Below are positions 15,637-24,813 of a stretch of 64,000 nucleotides of DNA, piece after piece. The stretch's first letter is position 1. Each line of letters opens with the position of its first letter. Source of the stretch: Chloroflexota bacterium (lineage in GTDB: Bacteria > Chloroflexota > UBA11872). The notes under the pieces were generated by a model. The model saw nothing but the letters and a program-made list of their open reading frames with translations. It ran no database searches and was not told the DNA's origin. The position numbers and the translations under genes are program-made. The DNA lies in assembly GCA_022825895.1 (NCBI GenBank), contig JAJDVX010000029.1:1-64000 (forward strand), in the 5' to 3' direction.

Positions 15637-18114
15637 ATGAACCAGGTGCTCACCAGGTTCAGCTCGCTCGTCACGGCCCGGCCGTGGATCACGCTCCTCG
15701 TCATCTTCATCGTCACGATAGCGCTCGGCGCCGGCGGCGCGGTGCGTGCGCCGCTCCCGTCAACGGCAGAGACGCTGCCTGACAACAGCCCCATCGCCGA
15801 CGCCATGGACGAGATCAATGAACTCTTCGGCGACCACGGTGAGATCAGCGCTACAACCCTCCTGTTCCGCGGCGACGCGCTTACGCCGGGCGGGCTGGCC
15901 CAGATGGACGCCCTGCTCACTGACATCGTCAGCGATCCGGGCGTGCAACAGCTCCTGGCCCCCGAGAATCCGGTCTTTGCGCCCTCCTCCCTGATCAAGT
16001 TCGCACTTCAAGCCGAGAGCCTGGCGTCGGTAACCCAGGCCCAAATCGACGCCGTACGCGTCCTTCCAGAAGTCCAGCCGCTTCTCGCCCTCATGACAGG
16101 TACTGACACCGACGGCACCAAAATTGCGATAGGCAACGTTCGCCTGCTCGACACCGGCGACGAGCGAATTGCGGACGCCGAGCGGACGGTCAACGAGTTT
16201 GCGGCCGCGTCAGCCGGACCGCTGCAGGCAACCAGCGTCTCGTTCTACGTAATTGAGGACGCCTACAAGGCCGGCATCGAGGAAGGCATGTTGCCGCTGA
16301 TCGGCGTGGCCTTCCTGCTCATTGCGTTGCTGTTGCTCCTCTTCACGCGCGCGCTGTCGGATATGTGGCTGACGCTCGCCGGCCTCCTGACCTCCATCAT
16401 CTGGATTATCGGCGCGGAAGGCTGGCTCGGCCCGAACGCGCTGGGCCTCATCGGCCCGCCCAACTCGCTGACCTCGCTCGTCCCGATCATCGTGATCGGG
16501 CTCACGGTTGACTATGCGATTCAGACCATTTCGCATTACCGCGAGCAGCGCGTCGAGGGACAGGACGTGCTCACGGCCATTCGCCGAGGTCTGAGCCACG
16601 TCACCGTTCCGCTGGTCCTGGCCGCTGTCACCACCATCGTGGGCATGCTGGCCAGCCTGTTCTCGCCCATTGGCATCGTTCGCGACTTCGGAGTCGTCGC
16701 CGGCATGGGCGTCGGCATGAGCCTGATCGTCATGCTCACGCTGGTCCCGGCCAGTCGGGTCATCATCGACCGACGGCGCGAGGCCCGCGGCAAGCTGAAG
16801 CCCGCTCGTCCAATTGTCAACGCGTTGCCGGGCATCCAGGGATTGGCCGGTGTGATCGGTCGCAGCGTGACCCGCTGGCCCCTGCCGTACATTCTCGTCG
16901 TGCTCGCGATCACCGTCGCTCTCGGGATTTCGGTCCGGGGTCTCAAGTCGGAATTCAGCATCAAGGACATCCTCCCGAGGGGCGGAGCGGTGCACGCGGA
17001 TATGGACACCCTTGAAGCGGCCGTCGGTGGCTCGGCCGAGGTAACCAGCGTGCTCATCAAGGCCGAGGCGACGCAGACGCGCACCCTGCTCAACGTGCAG
17101 GACCTCACGAACGCCTTTGCCGACGAGACCCGGCGTCCGCCAACCGCGGCTGGTCCCATCCAGGCCTCATATGAATTGCTGGTGCGTGACTGGACCACGC
17201 AGAGCGGCCAGCCCGGCGACAAGTACGATCCCGAGATCGCGGCCCTGTTCCGCGAGGCATCGGCGGGGGTTCGGCTCGATCCGCACCTGATGCAGGAAGT
17301 GCTCGACCGGATCGAGGCCAGGGATCCCGCGCTTTCGCGCCTGCTCGTCAACAACCCGCAGGGCATTGACACCATGCTGCTCCAGTTCCAGAGCTACGGC
17401 GGCGATACCCAGGCAACCAAGGTGCTCCAGCAGGAACTCGAGGAGCTCTGGGCCGGCGACGACAACGCGATCACGGCGACGTCGCAGAGCATCATCTCGA
17501 TCACCGTCACCGACTCGATCACGGCGCGCCAGACCGAGGCCATCGCAACCACGGTTGCCGCGGCGTTGACGGTCCTGGCCATCTTCTTCTGGCTGACGCT
17601 GCGGCAGCCGGCGTTGGCGATCGTTGCCGTCGGTCCCATCGTCCTGGTCCTCATCTGTGTCCTCGGCACGATGGCGCTGCTCGGGATCCCCTACACGATC
17701 ATCACGTCAATCATCACCGCCCTCTCGATTGGTATCGGCGTGGACTACACAATCCATGTAATCCATCGCTACCGGGAGGAGTTCGCCCGCCTGCGCAACC
17801 CCGAGGAAGCGGCCGTACGGACGCTCGCGACGACCGGTTCGGCCCTGTTGGGCTCCGCCATGACCACCGCCCTCGGCCTGGGCGTGCTGGCGGCATCGCC
17901 ATTGGCCGGGTCGCAGCAGTTCGGCATTACCGCGGCCATCACGATCGCCTACTCGCTCATCGTCGCCGTCGTCTTGGTGCCGCCGGCGATGACCATCTGG
18001 GGCGCCTACCAGAACATGCGCCTGCGCTCCATGGTGGAGCGCGAGTGGTCTGACCTCGATATCGCGATCGACGACGTGTACCGGCGCCACGAAGAGGAAC
18101 AGGCGCAGTCCTGA
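15637..18114 (+). CDS. MMPL/RND-family exporter, candidate sterol or lipid transporter
   Basis: An 825-residue RND-superfamily protein of the MMPL/HAE3 type. A first helix (residues ~17-37) precedes a large extracytoplasmic loop to ~217. A five-helix bundle follows to ~375 with the signature TVDYAIQTISHYREQ. The pattern then repeats: a helix near 415, a second loop to ~628, and a bundle ending ~790 with GVDYTIHVIHRYREE. The two DY motifs are the proton-relay positions. Related proteins (HpnN, MmpL3, and the sterol-sensing-domain transporters) move hopanoids or other lipids. Its position directly upstream of the sterol methyltransferase suggests a sterol substrate, which is inference. The acidic C-terminal tail is cytoplasmic. 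Confidence 0.85.
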   Translation: MNQVLTRFSSLVTARPWITLLVIFIVTIALGAGGAVRAPLPSTAETLPDNSPIADAMDEINELFGDHGEISATTLLFRGDALTPGGLAQMDALLTDIVSDPGVQQLLAPENPVFAPSSLIKFALQAESLASVTQAQIDAVRVLPEVQPLLALMTGTDTDGTKIAIGNVRLLDTGDERIADAERTVNEFAAASAGPLQATSVSFYVIEDAYKAGIEEGMLPLIGVAFLLIALLLLLFTRALSDMWLTLAGLLTSIIWIIGAEGWLGPNALGLIGPPNSLTSLVPIIVIGLTVDYAIQTISHYREQRVEGQDVLTAIRRGLSHVTVPLVLAAVTTIVGMLASLFSPIGIVRDFGVVAGMGVGMSLIVMLTLVPASRVIIDRRREARGKLKPARPIVNALPGIQGLAGVIGRSVTRWPLPYILVVLAITVALGISVRGLKSEFSIKDILPRGGAVHADMDTLEAAVGGSAEVTSVLIKAEATQTRTLLNVQDLTNAFADETRRPPTAAGPIQASYELLVRDWTTQSGQPGDKYDPEIAALFREASAGVRLDPHLMQEVLDRIEARDPALSRLLVNNPQGIDTMLLQFQSYGGDTQATKVLQQELEELWAGDDNAITATSQSIISITVTDSITARQTEAIATTVAAALTVLAIFFWLTLRQPALAIVAVGPIVLVLICVLGTMALLGIPYTIITSIITALSIGIGVDYTIHVIHRYREEFARLRNPEEAAVRTLATTGSALLGSAMTTALGLGVLAASPLAGSQQFGITAAITIAYSLIVAVVLVPPAMTIWGAYQNMRLRSMVEREWSDLDIAIDDVYRRHEEEQAQS

Positions 18115-18304
18115 TTGAAACCCTCGGGCCTTGCGGACGGGCAGTCGATCGTCCGTGTGGCGGCGGACTCGGCATCGTCGGTTCTCGGGCCGCCGAGAGA
18201 CGCTGATGCGGGTGCCATTGACAGCGCGCTATTCGGTTAAGGCAGACCCTCTCAAAGCAGGTGCCTGTTGCTCACCCAACCTCTGAGCTTCTCCTGAACT
18301 AGCC

Positions 18305-19369
18305 ATGCGATTCCCGCTTTCGAAGGAGATTGCGCACTTCCGCAATCTATCCAACGGGCTGAAGGCCGCCTACCGTGGATCGGACACCCGCGGCCGCGTG
18401 CGGCACTTCGATGGATGGACGCGCCGAGCGACGGCGGATGATGCCGGCGCGGCGGGCTACGACCACGCCAAGACCGTCTCGGAGTATTACGACCTTTGCA
18501 GTGAGTTCATGGTGTTTGGCTGGGGCGCATCCCTCCACTTTGCGCCGCTGTCCCCACAGGAGAGCCTGGAGGACTCCAAGATTCGGCATCAACGACTCAT
18601 GATTGCCAAGCTGGAGTTGCGCAACGGCATGACGGTGATCGATGTCGGGTGCGGCATTGGCGGCCCGATGCGCCGCGTCGTCCGCGAGGCTGGAGTCAAG
18701 GTCCTCGGTGTCAATAGCAGCGAAGTCCAGTTGGACAAGGCGAAAGCCCTGAACGCCGAGGCGGGGCTCGAGCACATGGTCGACTATCTCGCGTGCAGCT
18801 TCATGGACATGGACGCCGTCGCGGACGACACGTTCGACCGCGGCTACGCAATCGAATCGACCTGCCATGCGCCGGACAAGGTGGGCGCGTTCGCCGAGAT
18901 CTACCGCGTGCTGAAACCCGGCGCCCTCTTCTGGGGTCAGGAAATGTGCATGACAGACAGGTTCGATGCCGACGACGATCGGCACCGGGCCATCAAGCAG
19001 GAACTCATGCACGGCATTGCGCTCAAGGACATCGCGACGACTGGGGAAGTCGACCGAGCCCTTGAAACCGTGGGATTCCAGGTCATCGAGGGCAGGGATA
19101 GGGCCATCGCCGAGAACGGTCCGACTGTCCCGTGGTATCAGCCCATGGTGACCCGGCGCAGCACGCTGGGCAACGCCCTGCACCGGTTACCGCTGGGCCG
19201 CAAGGCGTTCATCGGGGCATCAAGGCTGGCCGAGATGTTGGGGTTGTTCCCCAGGGGCTCTGCCGAAGTCGTTGGGCTGATGGATCGCACGGCCAACGCC
19301 TACGTCGCGGGCGGCAAGACCGGGATCTTCACGCCGTTGTACTGCTTCCTGGCCCGCAAACCCCTGTAG
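18305..19369 (+). CDS. Sterol 24-C-methyltransferase (ERG6/SMT type)
   Basis: A 354-residue SAM-dependent methyltransferase with the features of sterol C-24 methyltransferases, not just generic class I enzymes. Region I is FGWGASLHF (residues 71-79); the SAM loop is VIDVGCGIGGPMR (111-123); region III is YAIESTCHAP (181-190); VLKPGALFWGQEM follows, and a C-terminal sterol-MT segment with VPWYQP near 275. These enzymes alkylate the sterol side chain at C-24 with S-adenosylmethionine. In yeast ERG6 region I is YEYGWG; here the same positions read MVFGWG, so the acidic residue is missing. Bacterial SMTs are known but rare. It is flanked by an MMPL exporter and, convergently, a P450. Confidence 0.88.
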   Translation: MRFPLSKEIAHFRNLSNGLKAAYRGSDTRGRVRHFDGWTRRATADDAGAAGYDHAKTVSEYYDLCSEFMVFGWGASLHFAPLSPQESLEDSKIRHQRLMIAKLELRNGMTVIDVGCGIGGPMRRVVREAGVKVLGVNSSEVQLDKAKALNAEAGLEHMVDYLACSFMDMDAVADDTFDRGYAIESTCHAPDKVGAFAEIYRVLKPGALFWGQEMCMTDRFDADDDRHRAIKQELMHGIALKDIATTGEVDRALETVGFQVIEGRDRAIAENGPTVPWYQPMVTRRSTLGNALHRLPLGRKAFIGASRLAEMLGLFPRGSAEVVGLMDRTANAYVAGGKTGIFTPLYCFLARKPL

Positions 19370-19407
19370 GCGCCTGTTCCCTGCCGCTCGGGAGACTCCC
19401 TGTTCGG

Positions 19408-21435
19408 CTAGACGCTCAGTTCGCGTCGCTGCTCGGCAACGCGGAACTTCAGCTTCTTGCTCGGCTTCATCGACGGCAGCGGGTTGAACCCGAGCTTGAA
19501 GTTCGGCGGGGATACCTCGAGCGTGAAGTGATGCGCGACCAGGAGCACATTGACGGCCAACTGGAGTTCCATCCACCCCACGCCAAGGCATCGGTGCGTG
19601 CCCAGCCCGTAGGGGGCATACCCGGAACTGCGATGTTCGTTGCGCGGAGGCAGATAGCGGTCGATATCGAATTTCAAGGGGTCGGGAAAAACGTCCTTCA
19701 TATAGTGCGACGCCGTCTGGGCAATGTAGACCTGTGAGCCGATGGGAATCCGGTAGCCTTCGACCACGCACGTGTTCATCACGGTTCGCAACGACACCGG
19801 GACGATCGGATACACCCGCAGGCATTCCATCAGGAATCGGTGCGTGACGTCGATCGCCTGCGGCTTGAATGCCGCAGCATCCGGATCGCCGTCGGCGAAC
19901 AAGGCGTCGGCTTCGGCACGGATTTCCTTGTAGAGATCCGGCTGCGACGCCATGGCGTACAGCACAAAGCTGAACGCATCGCCAAGGTAGACGCTGGCAA
20001 TCAGCGCGGCTGAGAGGACGAAGCGCAGATTCGTCTCCGGGACGAACTGCGGATCGCTGGCGTGCAGGCTCAGCAGGTCATCCGCCAAGTCCCGCGGACT
20101 TCCAGCCCGCTGGGCCGGCGTATGCCCGCTTTGGACCTTCTCCACCAGTTGGTCCAGGATCTTCAGCCGGCGTTTCATGCTCGGCGTCTTTAACATGAAC
20201 TTGGGTAGGACTTTCAGTATGTGAACGTTGAGCGCCCGTTCCTTGAAGACAGTCAGGTCGTCGAAAATATCCTGCGAATCAATGCTGATCATCAGCGGCG
20301 AGAGTTGCGCGTTTATCATTCGCCGGCACATGCGCGTGGCCGGGTAGGAATCTCCCACCGTCCAGTCCGCCATATGGGTCCGCGCATCCTTGTAGACCTG
20401 GTCCAGTTGCCCCATCAATCTTCCGCGGGAATACGCTGGTCCCAACGACTTGCGAAGCCGGAAGTGATCCGCGCCGTCCAGGGATGGCAATACGCCCGAC
20501 GCGCCGTAAACCTTCTCGAAATCCGAAAAATAGTCCTTGGTTCTGAGGTACATGCGGCCGTTCCGATGTACCCAGCGATTCGTCTCGGGCCCCGCCAGGA
20601 AGATCATTGGATTCTGGAAGGGAGGGCGGAGCTCAAACACCGGGCCGTATTCTTCGGCCAGATCCGCGAAGAGCGCGGGAAAATTGCCGGTGCGAAGATG
20701 TCGATTGAATACCAGCCGGCGCAGCGAGACCACCGGGATCTTCTTGGTCAACGCTGAACGCTGAAGCAACGGTCCGGCGAGACTCTCGGATACCGCGGCC
20801 GCAATGGACCGGCCGATCAGGTCCATGTTGCAGATGAGATGGATGCGTTCCTCGTCCTGATCTTCGAGTTGGAACATGAAGCGAAATACATCGCATGTGT
20901 TCACCAGACAAATGATGATCACATCCCGGGGATCAGGTATCTCCTTGTTAAAGATGGCTTTACCAATGCGCGTTCTGACGAATTGAGCCGCCGTGCCTTC
21001 GGTGGGGCCTCCTGCAAGCTCGGACTGCCAGGCAGTCCGCGACAGCGTCCAGAATTCGCCCTCGTGGTACTCCAGGATCTTCAGGTCGACGAGTCGTTGC
21101 AGCGTCGAATCGACAATTGACTCAGCACGCGGGGCCAGCCGTTCGATCCAGTATTGGGCGTTCCGCTGGTCGGATTCCTCGGCAATCTCCTTGAGTATCG
21201 AGTCGAGGATGGGATTCCCGGTTTCTGAAGAGTCCACGAGAAACAAGGAGTCCATATCCGTGTCGATGCGAGATAAGAGTGAGAGTTCGGCAAGAACGGC
21301 GCCCACGACGGCGCAGTTCAAGTGCCAACCGGGCACCTGGTAAAAGTAGCCGGACTCCTCGTTGAGGAGCATCAGCACGAGCTCGTCGGGCAAACTTAGC
21401 TGTTTGTTTGCAACAGGCTCAGAAGTGAGAGTCAT
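19408..21435 (-). CDS. GPP34 (GOLPH3-like) domain fused to cytochrome P450
   Basis: A 675-residue two-domain protein. Residues ~12-222 match the GPP34/GOLPH3 all-helical fold: SLPDELVLMLLNEESG (14-29), VGAVLAELSLLSRID (44-58), ETGNPILDSIL (71-81) and DLIGRSIAAAVSESLA near 205-220. Residues ~233-665 are a P450: an ExxR motif at Glu537-Arg540 (ECLR), a PERF-like FDIDRYLP segment, and a haem loop YGLGTHRCLG with the cysteine ligand Cys616. The loop starts with Tyr, not Phe. The I-helix reads SVYLGDAFSF (481-490) without the usual (A/G)GxxT oxygen-activation motif. Start ATG 21435 has GGGGAG 9 nt upstream. Eukaryotic GOLPH3 binds PI4P at Golgi membranes, so a membrane-docking role is plausible. 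It is divergent from the Rieske gene. Confidence 0.85.
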   Translation of the reverse strand: MTLTSEPVANKQLSLPDELVLMLLNEESGYFYQVPGWHLNCAVVGAVLAELSLLSRIDTDMDSLFLVDSSETGNPILDSILKEIAEESDQRNAQYWIERLAPRAESIVDSTLQRLVDLKILEYHEGEFWTLSRTAWQSELAGGPTEGTAAQFVRTRIGKAIFNKEIPDPRDVIIICLVNTCDVFRFMFQLEDQDEERIHLICNMDLIGRSIAAAVSESLAGPLLQRSALTKKIPVVSLRRLVFNRHLRTGNFPALFADLAEEYGPVFELRPPFQNPMIFLAGPETNRWVHRNGRMYLRTKDYFSDFEKVYGASGVLPSLDGADHFRLRKSLGPAYSRGRLMGQLDQVYKDARTHMADWTVGDSYPATRMCRRMINAQLSPLMISIDSQDIFDDLTVFKERALNVHILKVLPKFMLKTPSMKRRLKILDQLVEKVQSGHTPAQRAGSPRDLADDLLSLHASDPQFVPETNLRFVLSAALIASVYLGDAFSFVLYAMASQPDLYKEIRAEADALFADGDPDAAAFKPQAIDVTHRFLMECLRVYPIVPVSLRTVMNTCVVEGYRIPIGSQVYIAQTASHYMKDVFPDPLKFDIDRYLPPRNEHRSSGYAPYGLGTHRCLGVGWMELQLAVNVLLVAHHFTLEVSPPNFKLGFNPLPSMKPSKKLKFRVAEQRRELSV

Positions 21436-21491
21436 CGCTCTTGGCTCCCCGCGCCTAACCCTGACAAGCCTGTAAACTGAAGCTATATCGG

Positions 21492-22682
21492 GTGAGTCGG
21501 GACTCGATTGACTCTAGCACAGGCGGCGAGGCCAAGGGCCGATCGCCGAGGGCGAGGAGATACCGGGCATACATGGCGGTCCAGCAGGTACCCGGTCGTA
21601 CCGGGGCTGGCGACAACGAGCGCGAGGCTGCCGCGGCTCAACGACGTCAGGCTGTCCTTGCGCCTGAGCTCTCCCCGTTCCCGGAGGGCTGGTACTTCGT
21701 CGCGTCACGCAGGGCCGTCCAACGGGCAGGGCTCATCCAGAAGACCTGGATGGGCGAGAACATCGTCGCCTGGGCCGACCCCGACGGCCGCATCTGCGTC
21801 GCCGAAGCCATCTGCCCGCACCTGGGAGCCGATCTGGGCCCGGCCGCGGGTGGGCAGGTCAGCGACGGCCGGCTCGTCTGCCCCTTCCACGGCTACGAGT
21901 TCGACACGACCGGCCAGTGTGTCGCCACCCCCTTCGCTCCGGCGCCGCGAACCGCCAGGTTGCGCGTCTTTGAAACCCGCGACTTCCACGGTCTGATCTT
22001 CGCCTGGTGGGGCATCGACGGGCGCCCGCCGCAATGGACCCTGCCCACGGAGCCCCTGAATCAGGACGGCTGGTGCGACTACGAGATCACCACCCTCCGC
22101 TTTCCCGGCCATCCCCAGGAGACCACCGAGAATTCGGTCGACCTAGCCCACCTGCGCTACGTCCACGGCTACGACAACGTGGACCGGTCCGCGCGAATGC
22201 TGGTGGACGGCCACCGCCTCGAAAGCCGATTCAAATTCAAGCGCGTCCGCACCATCGCCAGGTTCGCCAGGCTGACCTTCAGCGTTTCCGCCGATACCCA
22301 CATCTATGGACTGGGCTACTCGTTCGTCGACATCCGCGAGCACTCCATCGGCATGAACATGCGGCTCTGGGTGCTGGCCACCCCCGTTGACGGCACACTC
22401 ATCGACATGACGCTGGTCTCGCAGGTACGCGAGATCCGCAACCCGAAGCGGCTCTTTGTCGGCTTGGGCATTCTTCCCCGAAGGTTCCGCGCCCCCCTCA
22501 TCAACAAGTTCATGTCGCTTCAGCAGAAGGAGGACGTCCTGCAGGATGTGGTGATCTGGGGTCGCAAGCGGTACATCAACCGGCCCCGCCTCTGCCGATC
22601 CGACGGCGAGATCATGCCCTTCCGCTACTACGCCGCCCAGTTCTATCCCGAACCCGGCAACGTCGAGGACTCCGCAACCTGA
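21492..22682 (+). CDS. Rieske non-haem iron oxygenase, candidate sterol oxygenase
   Basis: A 396-residue protein counted from GTG 21492. The Rieske [2Fe-2S] ligands are Cys108-x-His110 (CPHLGA) and Cys130-x2-His133 (CPFHGYEF). The mononuclear iron site follows as Asp217-x2-His220-x4-His225 in ENSVDLAHLRYVHG. This architecture is shared by cholesterol 7-desaturase (Neverland/DAF-36), 3-ketosteroid 9-alpha-hydroxylase (KshA) and the bacterial C-4 sterol demethylase SdmA, and the neighbours favour a sterol substrate. No ferredoxin reductase is adjacent. ATG 21573 is a reasonable alternative start because GAGGAG lies ~13 nt upstream, whereas GTG 21492 has none. Only 56 bp separate it from the divergent P450 gene. 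Confidence 0.85.
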   Translation: MSRDSIDSSTGGEAKGRSPRARRYRAYMAVQQVPGRTGAGDNEREAAAAQRRQAVLAPELSPFPEGWYFVASRRAVQRAGLIQKTWMGENIVAWADPDGRICVAEAICPHLGADLGPAAGGQVSDGRLVCPFHGYEFDTTGQCVATPFAPAPRTARLRVFETRDFHGLIFAWWGIDGRPPQWTLPTEPLNQDGWCDYEITTLRFPGHPQETTENSVDLAHLRYVHGYDNVDRSARMLVDGHRLESRFKFKRVRTIARFARLTFSVSADTHIYGLGYSFVDIREHSIGMNMRLWVLATPVDGTLIDMTLVSQVREIRNPKRLFVGLGILPRRFRAPLINKFMSLQQKEDVLQDVVIWGRKRYINRPRLCRSDGEIMPFRYYAAQFYPEPGNVEDSAT

Positions 22683-22691
22683 GCGTCGGCG

Positions 22692-24047
22692 CTACGCCTT
22701 CTTGAACCCCAGCCCGTACATGATGCTCCCGTAATAGTTGAACCACCGCCGTGCCGCGGGATCGTCGAACGGGTAATCGGCGCCGATCTGCCGGGCCGTG
22801 GCCAGCCCGCTGACGAAGCAGGTCTCCTGGCTGTTGACCAGCGTATGCGCCCCACAGTGCCACGTGCGCCGCCTCCCCTGGATGAACTGGAACAGGTTGA
22901 TCAGCACCGCAACGTGCTTCACGTCATGCACGATGTGCTGAAACCACCATCGCTTGATGATCTTGCCTTCGTCGATGCGGCTAATCGGGTTATACGTCAC
23001 CAGGCACGGCTTGTCTGACCGATTCGCCCACGGCTGCTGGTTATGCATGATGTACGTGATCTCGTAATTGTCCGGCCTTGCCCCGTACTGCTCGATGTAA
23101 TTGCTTCGTGTCTCCAGCGGCTTCATCTCATTGTTCGGCAGGACCGAAGAATCGGAATGAACGATTGCATGATTATGCAGTTCGCTCTCGTAACGTATCG
23201 ATGAGAGGAGATAACGCTCAACTAGTGTCGGCTTGTCCAGGATCATCAGCGTCTGGTTCGCATTACAGGCAAAAATCACATCGTCAAACGTCTCTCGTCC
23301 CCCGTCTTCGTCTTCGATCTCCACAGAGGACGCCCGCCGGTATACCTTGCGCACCGGCCGGTTGAAATAGATCTTGTCCCGGAAGTCGGCCGACAGGTTC
23401 TCGTAGATACGTCGCGTTCCCTGGTCCCACGTTTGCATCGGCGTTGCTCGCTCGATGTCAAAGAACTCGAGGTATCGGCTGAAAAGCGACGCTGGCATGT
23501 CGAACACGTTCGTGGCCATCAGGAAATTGACGAACATCGGCTTCAGAACTTTGTACCTGAAATCCCCGGAGAACCCGCCCACGTTCAGCACCGTTCCCAT
23601 GCTGATGTAGTTGAAAGGGTTCAGCGCGTTCAACAGCTTCGACCGTGATCGCGTCAGCCAGCCAATCCGATGCAATCCCCGTAAGAGTCGCTGGAACTTC
23701 CTGATCTCGAGCTGCAATTCCTCCCTGATGTCGGAGTCGAAATCGTGAGCGTAAACACCGCCCCCGTACTTCACGCTATAGCTGAATCGAGTGTCAATCA
23801 GCTCGATGCCAAACGTCTCCATCAACAACAGGATGTGGTGATAGACCGACGGGATGCATGCGGTTACGGAGATATCAAAGGGAATCGAACTGCCGTCGTA
23901 CTGCGCCATGTCCGCGGTAATCGCGTTCCCACCAACCTGTGCGTTGGCCTCGAACAGCCGGAAGTCAAAGCGGTCCGGATACTGATGCAACGCCCAGGCC
24001 GCGCCGAGCCCTGATATGCCTCCACCGACAATGGCGATTCGGCGCAA
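22692..24047 (-). CDS. FAD-dependent amine oxidase-like oxidoreductase (COG2907 type)
   Basis: A 451-residue flavoprotein. The N-terminus has the dinucleotide-binding loop IAIVGGGISGLGAAWAL and the second FAD contact FEANAQVGGNA. The C-terminus has the GxHT-like segment CGAHTLVNSQETCFVSGLATARQIG. It belongs to the predicted NAD/FAD-binding group related to amine oxidases, phytoene desaturases and protoporphyrinogen oxidase. The only in-frame start before the Rossmann loop is TTG 24047. It is convergent with the Rieske gene, 9 bp apart, and upstream of it on the same strand lies the rhodanese gene. A role in oxidising or desaturating a sterol is inference. Confidence 0.75.
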   Translation of the reverse strand: MRRIAIVGGGISGLGAAWALHQYPDRFDFRLFEANAQVGGNAITADMAQYDGSSIPFDISVTACIPSVYHHILLLMETFGIELIDTRFSYSVKYGGGVYAHDFDSDIREELQLEIRKFQRLLRGLHRIGWLTRSRSKLLNALNPFNYISMGTVLNVGGFSGDFRYKVLKPMFVNFLMATNVFDMPASLFSRYLEFFDIERATPMQTWDQGTRRIYENLSADFRDKIYFNRPVRKVYRRASSVEIEDEDGGRETFDDVIFACNANQTLMILDKPTLVERYLLSSIRYESELHNHAIVHSDSSVLPNNEMKPLETRSNYIEQYGARPDNYEITYIMHNQQPWANRSDKPCLVTYNPISRIDEGKIIKRWWFQHIVHDVKHVAVLINLFQFIQGRRRTWHCGAHTLVNSQETCFVSGLATARQIGADYPFDDPAARRWFNYYGSIMYGLGFKKA

Positions 24048-24154
24048 TCCGCTGCCCCACGGTGTACCTGGCGAAATCCTGGAACCCTAGCACCGACCTT
24101 AGAGGGCCTACGCAGGGCGTGTCCGCCGCGAACCGGCGCGCACACGGACGCCTT

Positions 24155-24553
24155 TCAGCAGCACCCGCACGTCGTGTCGGCATCCGTTCGTGCCTCGGAT
24201 CCGTGGGTTGCATAGCCGTCGCGCTTCCACCAGTCCAGCCCGCCAATCAGTTCCCGAACCTGAAACCCCAGCGTAAGCAGCTTCAGCGCCGTCTTCGTCG
24301 ATGCATTGCACCCGATGCCGTCGCAATAGCAGACGTACAACTTGGACCGGTCCAACGACGCGGTCGAATTGGCGCTGATGTCCCGATGCGGGAGGCTCAG
24401 GGCGCCCGGGATGTGCTCGGTTGTGTAGGCGCTCGTGGAGCGCCCGTCCACCACCGCGATTGGCTCACCGTTCTCAAGCGCCTCGTACAAATCCGCCGAG
24501 TCCATCTCGAAGGCGAGCTTGCTCTGGTAATGCTGCATCTGCTCAAGATTCAC
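24155..24553 (-). CDS. Rhodanese-like sulfurtransferase
   Basis: A 132-residue single-domain rhodanese starting at GTG 24553, with AGGAGACC 7 nt upstream. The catalytic cysteine is Cys77 in the loop YCDGIGCNAS, and the preceding HIPGALSLPHRDI is the usual substrate-loop motif; GGLDWWKRDGY follows. The active loop lacks the common Arg, and the C-terminus ends in a cysteine-rich CGCC, which could bind metal or take up sulfur. Such proteins often support Fe-S cluster or redox maintenance. Here it could serve the Rieske or P450 system, but that link rests only on position. Confidence 0.8.
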   Translation of the reverse strand: MNLEQMQHYQSKLAFEMDSADLYEALENGEPIAVVDGRSTSAYTTEHIPGALSLPHRDISANSTASLDRSKLYVCYCDGIGCNASTKTALKLLTLGFQVRELIGGLDWWKRDGYATHGSEARTDADTTCGCC

Positions 24554-24813
24554 GCTGCGGTCTCCTGTTGATCGTCCGGCTGTGCAGCACGCGTGCCGCG
24601 TTCACGCAGCCTAAGGCAAGCAGACTTGCCCGCGGCACGAGAGGGATCGGAGCGCCTTGGCCGAGAGACCGCCAGCCTCCGCTCGTCACGCTCGGCAACG
24701 GTCCCGGCGACGTACGCTGACGGTTGTGCCTGGCGAGTCTCGAGATACCTAATTGACCGCTCGCATGGGCAAATTCATAATGACCGAATCATTAGCAGTC
24801 GGGGTATTTGAGC

